Positions 61,838 through 64,000 of a stretch of 64,000 nt of DNA are shown piece after piece (the stretch's first letter is position 1; the number at the start of each line of letters is the position of its first letter). Source of the DNA: CBDFHB01 sp965250115 (GTDB taxonomy: Bacteria > Acidobacteriota > Vicinamibacteria > Marinacidobacterales > SMYC01); NCBI GenBank assembly GCA_965250115.1, contig CBDFNJ010000001.1:1178001-1242000 (forward strand), read 5' to 3'. The translations under genes and the position numbers were made by a program. A model generated the notes under the pieces. The model saw only the letters and a list, made by a program, of their open reading frames with translations. It had not been told where the DNA came from and ran no database searches.

Positions 61838-63197
61838 CACCCGAGCGGCGCCTCAATCGCTGTCTGCGGTGCTCGAAATCGTCGCGCCAGCGGGTGCGGA
61901 AGGCAAGTGGCCAATCGTAGCCGGCATCGATGGCCTTGAGGGCGCTCTCGCACCGTTCGAGAGCCAGCCGAAAATCCCGCTCCCGATGCTCGAAAAACAT
62001 GGCGAGCTCGTGAAGCGCGTGGATACGCTCCAGGGAGTCTTCCGTGGCGAGCTCTTCCCACAAACGGCGAGCCTCGGCCCACTGACCTGCTCGCTTGTTG
62101 TGATCGGCAAGGCCCTTGAGCGCACTGCGCCGTGCCGGTCCCGCTACGCCGGCCTCGACGGCGCGGGCGTAGTGTCGTGCGGAGCGCTCGGGGTTGGCCG
62201 CCCGTTCGAACAAGCGTCCCAGGCTGAAATCGTCGAGGGGATCGTCGGGGACGTTGTCCTCGTCGAGCATTTCCGACGCGGCGACGGTCAGAGCCGCGAG
62301 CGAGAGAATGTCGTGGCAGTTGTGCTCGAAGACGTAGGAGAGGCGCGACGCATTTCCGGTGCGGACGTATCGGAAGTAGATGTCCGGAATAAGATGTCCG
62401 GGAACATCCTTCTCCCGCTCGAGGCCGAGCAGAAGATACTCGAGCTCCGAGAGTCGACAGCTCTCGAAGCGAGCTTTCCAGAGGCTGCGGGCCGGATGAA
62501 GGAGATCGAAGTGCGTCTTGTCCTCGAAGCAATGGCCTTGACGAGCGAGGATGAAGCGTGACTCGAGCAAAGGGATGTCGAAGCTCTTTCCGTTGTAGCT
62601 CACGAGGAGCTCGTGGCGAGCGAGCAGCTCGCCGAGAGCCAGCAACAAGGCGCTCTCTTCGCGATAATCTCTCATGAAGAGCTGTCTGACGACGAAGGCT
62701 CCGTCTTCGACGAAGCCGAGACCGATCAGAAAAGCATAGGTGCCGGACCCGCCCGCGAGGCCCGTCGTCTCCGTATCCAGGAAGAGCGCATGCTCGAGAT
62801 CGACCTCGAGCTCCCTGTCGCCCCGCGAGATTGCGGAGAAAGCGTGCCGCGGCACCGTCCTCAAGCGCTCCAGCGCGACGCGGCCATGGTGGTGGTCGAG
62901 CGGGAAGATCCTGTCCACGCAATAGTACGCACCGTTGTCGTTGACGACCTCCTCGCCGCCGAGGACTTCGTCGAGAGGCATGGCGCGTCGCTCGGGCGTG
63001 GTGGCCGTCTCGGGCTTGCGTGGACGATTCCGTGTCGCGGCGACGAGTCGTTCGAGGCGCTCTTTGACAGGCAGGTCCGATGCGCTCTCTTCGCCGAGGA
63101 GCTCGGCCTCGAGGTGCGTCAGTCCGTCGGAGCCTTTGAGTCGATCGTTGTTCGAAGCTGGAAAAAGGCGATTCAGCCTCTCGCGCGTGGAGCTCAT
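61838..63197 (-). CDS. YprB-like RNase H-fold exonuclease protein, C terminus cut by an IS
   Basis: About 450 native residues. A leader region (residues 1-130) is followed by a DEDD-type nuclease domain: ALFLDTETTGLAGGSGTYAF (Asp-Glu), FDIPLLESRF after ELLVSYNGKS, and YVFEHNCHDILSLAAL (His/Asp). A TPR-like helical tail follows (SARHYARAVEAGVAGPARR, GQWAEARRLWEELATED, RDFRLALERCESALKAID) and ends RRQRLRR at the IS junction; the frame then runs through IS sequence to 61770. Probably only a few residues are missing. It overlaps the upstream helicase gene by ATGA. In bacilli YprB is paired with the helicase YprA; both are linked to DNA maintenance. Confidence 0.75.
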
Positions 63198-64000
63198 GGG
63201 GGGGCTAGTTTATCCAGGATGGTGAGGGCCATCTCCTTGCCGCGCTGGCCGACCTCTCCGACGGGCCCCACACAGGAAGGGCAGCCGTCGTGGCAGGGAC
63301 AGCTCTCGATGAGAAGCCTCGCCTCGGAGACGAGCTTGGGATGAAGGTCGCTCAGAGGTTCCGAGAATCCGATGCCGCCTGGATAGTTGTCGTAGAGGAA
63401 AATGTTGGGCTCGTAGGAGGCATCCATCGGCTCGGTCTTGGGGCGGCCACCGGGACCCAGTCGTTTGAAGCCCCGCTCGACGGATGCCGTTCCCTGAGAG
63501 TTGTCTCCGATGGCGACGCCGATATCGGAGCGATCGCACATGAGAAAGAGCATCGCCATGGTCTTGAGTGTATTCGCGAGCCCTACGACACCGTCCCGTC
63601 TCTCTTCGGAGCTGCCCGGAAGCGACGCCATGATCTCCCGCGGGATCGTCAACCAATAGGCCGTGGTATGCATCTCGAGCTCGGGCATGTCGAGCTCCCC
63701 GGAGCCCAGGTTCTCGAGAGTGTAGAACTTGACCTTCTTGAAGCCGACGACTTGAGAGACGACGTGAACCTCTCCGTGGCTGCGATGGCCCGCGTGGTGG
63801 CTCCGGGACGCGAAGCGGTCGAGAATATTGACTTTGGTGTAGGTAATCGCGTCGGTGAAGTAGTCCGAATCCCACGGTCTTACGCTCGCCCGCCGCTCGT
63901 CGTAGTCGAAACGCTCGACGATGTACTGTTGGCCCTCCAGGATGTAGATAGCCTTCGGGTGGAGTGTCGAGTGCGCGCTCACGAAGTCGACTTCCGCGAT
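63194..64000 (-). CDS. YprA-like DEAD/DEAH helicase, C-terminal DUF1998 part
   Basis: Open through the window edge, so only the C-terminal 268 residues are seen. The DUF1998 pattern includes HPKAIYILEGQQYIVERFDY, TAYWLTIPREIMASLPGS, PNIFLYDNYPGGIGFSEPL and the four-Cys zinc or Fe-S site SCPCHDGCPSCVGPV, as in YprA/Hrq1/MrfA helicases. MrfA is a 3'-5' helicase that repairs mitomycin-C damage together with its nuclease partner MrfB (YprB). The next gene overlaps its stop by 4 bases, matching that pairing. Confidence 0.82.
   Translation of the reverse strand: MAEVDFVSAHSTLHPKAIYILEGQQYIVERFDYDERRASVRPWDSDYFTDAITYTKVNILDRFASRSHHAGHRSHGEVHVVSQVVGFKKVKFYTLENLGSGELDMPELEMHTTAYWLTIPREIMASLPGSSEERRDGVVGLANTLKTMAMLFLMCDRSDIGVAIGDNSQGTASVERGFKRLGPGGRPKTEPMDASYEPNIFLYDNYPGGIGFSEPLSDLHPKLVSEARLLIESCPCHDGCPSCVGPVGEVGQRGKEMALTILDKLAPP

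Noticed and set aside
1..64000. CRISPR arrays, rRNA genes and a replication origin
   Set aside because: No regular short spaced repeats, no rRNA-like conserved stretches and no DnaA-box cluster were seen.

Overview
The window reads as a high-GC, Gram-negative, double-membrane bacterium. It carries TamB, BamA and a SurA-like protein, HslVU, a PEP-CTERM exported protein, an FN3 lipoprotein, a two-polypeptide acyl-CoA carboxylase with a separate biotin carrier, and a sigma factor beside a zinc-finger/TPR membrane protein. Together with the many secreted hypotheticals this resembles Acidobacteriota, but that placement is inferred from gene content only. No rRNA and no convincing complete tRNA is present. 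Both edges cut genes: an SSS symporter at base 1 and a YprA-like helicase at base 64000.

Layout. Bases 1-11386 are chromosomal genes with heavy local damage: an SSS symporter, a RidA-family pseudogene, a PEP-CTERM protein with an early in-frame TGA, a PARP-type zinc-finger gene with a frameshift, then intact gamma-glutamyltransferase and M20 peptidase genes, a cystathionine-lyase-type gene split by a 661-bp ISL3-derived element, a BON-domain protein and a secreted repeat protein cut by an IS. Bases 11387-17447 are accessory: an IS5-type element with a second 661-bp element nested in it, a relic integron cassette segment (DUF4160/DUF2442 and HicBA pairs with one well-formed attC-like site and one half site), two related integrase-core IS copies separated by a 158-bp repeat, and an IS5-type remnant. 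Bases 17448-39195 are the conserved core, nearly free of mobile DNA: AIM24, an outer-membrane D15 protein, glycerate kinase, a zf-TPR protein, an amber-interrupted sigma factor, hslVU, an FN3 lipoprotein, transaldolase-type fsa, the pccB/accC/biotin-carrier set, tamB, bamA and a SurA-like gene. Bases 39196-61837 are an IS-dense island with IS5-type, IS3 (three), IS110, IS21, ISAzo13-like and integrase-core elements, plus remnants of IS256, serine and tyrosine recombinases. Scattered in it are apparent passengers: ppk1, a hotdog thioesterase, a CBS protein, a 64-codon small gene and a truncated gene that may be defence related. Bases 61838-64000 return to chromosome with a yprB/yprA-like pair whose first member has lost its end to an IS.

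How it fits together. HslV and HslU form the ATP-dependent two-component protease. The AccC-type subunit, the PccB-type carboxyltransferase and the EAMKM biotin carrier form one acyl-CoA carboxylase. TamB, BamA and the SurA-like protein follow directly and handle outer-membrane protein assembly. The sigma/zf-TPR pair looks like a signalling unit that may be broken. Four full 1083-bp IS5-type copies plus a remnant sit exactly at the edges of truncated genes (secreted repeat protein, the 17448 and 39104 secreted proteins, the 41739 gene, yprB), and no flanking duplications are visible. Recombination between these copies has probably reshaped the region. Single-base lesions near the left end fall in short homopolymers, so sequencing error should be excluded before calling those genes dead.
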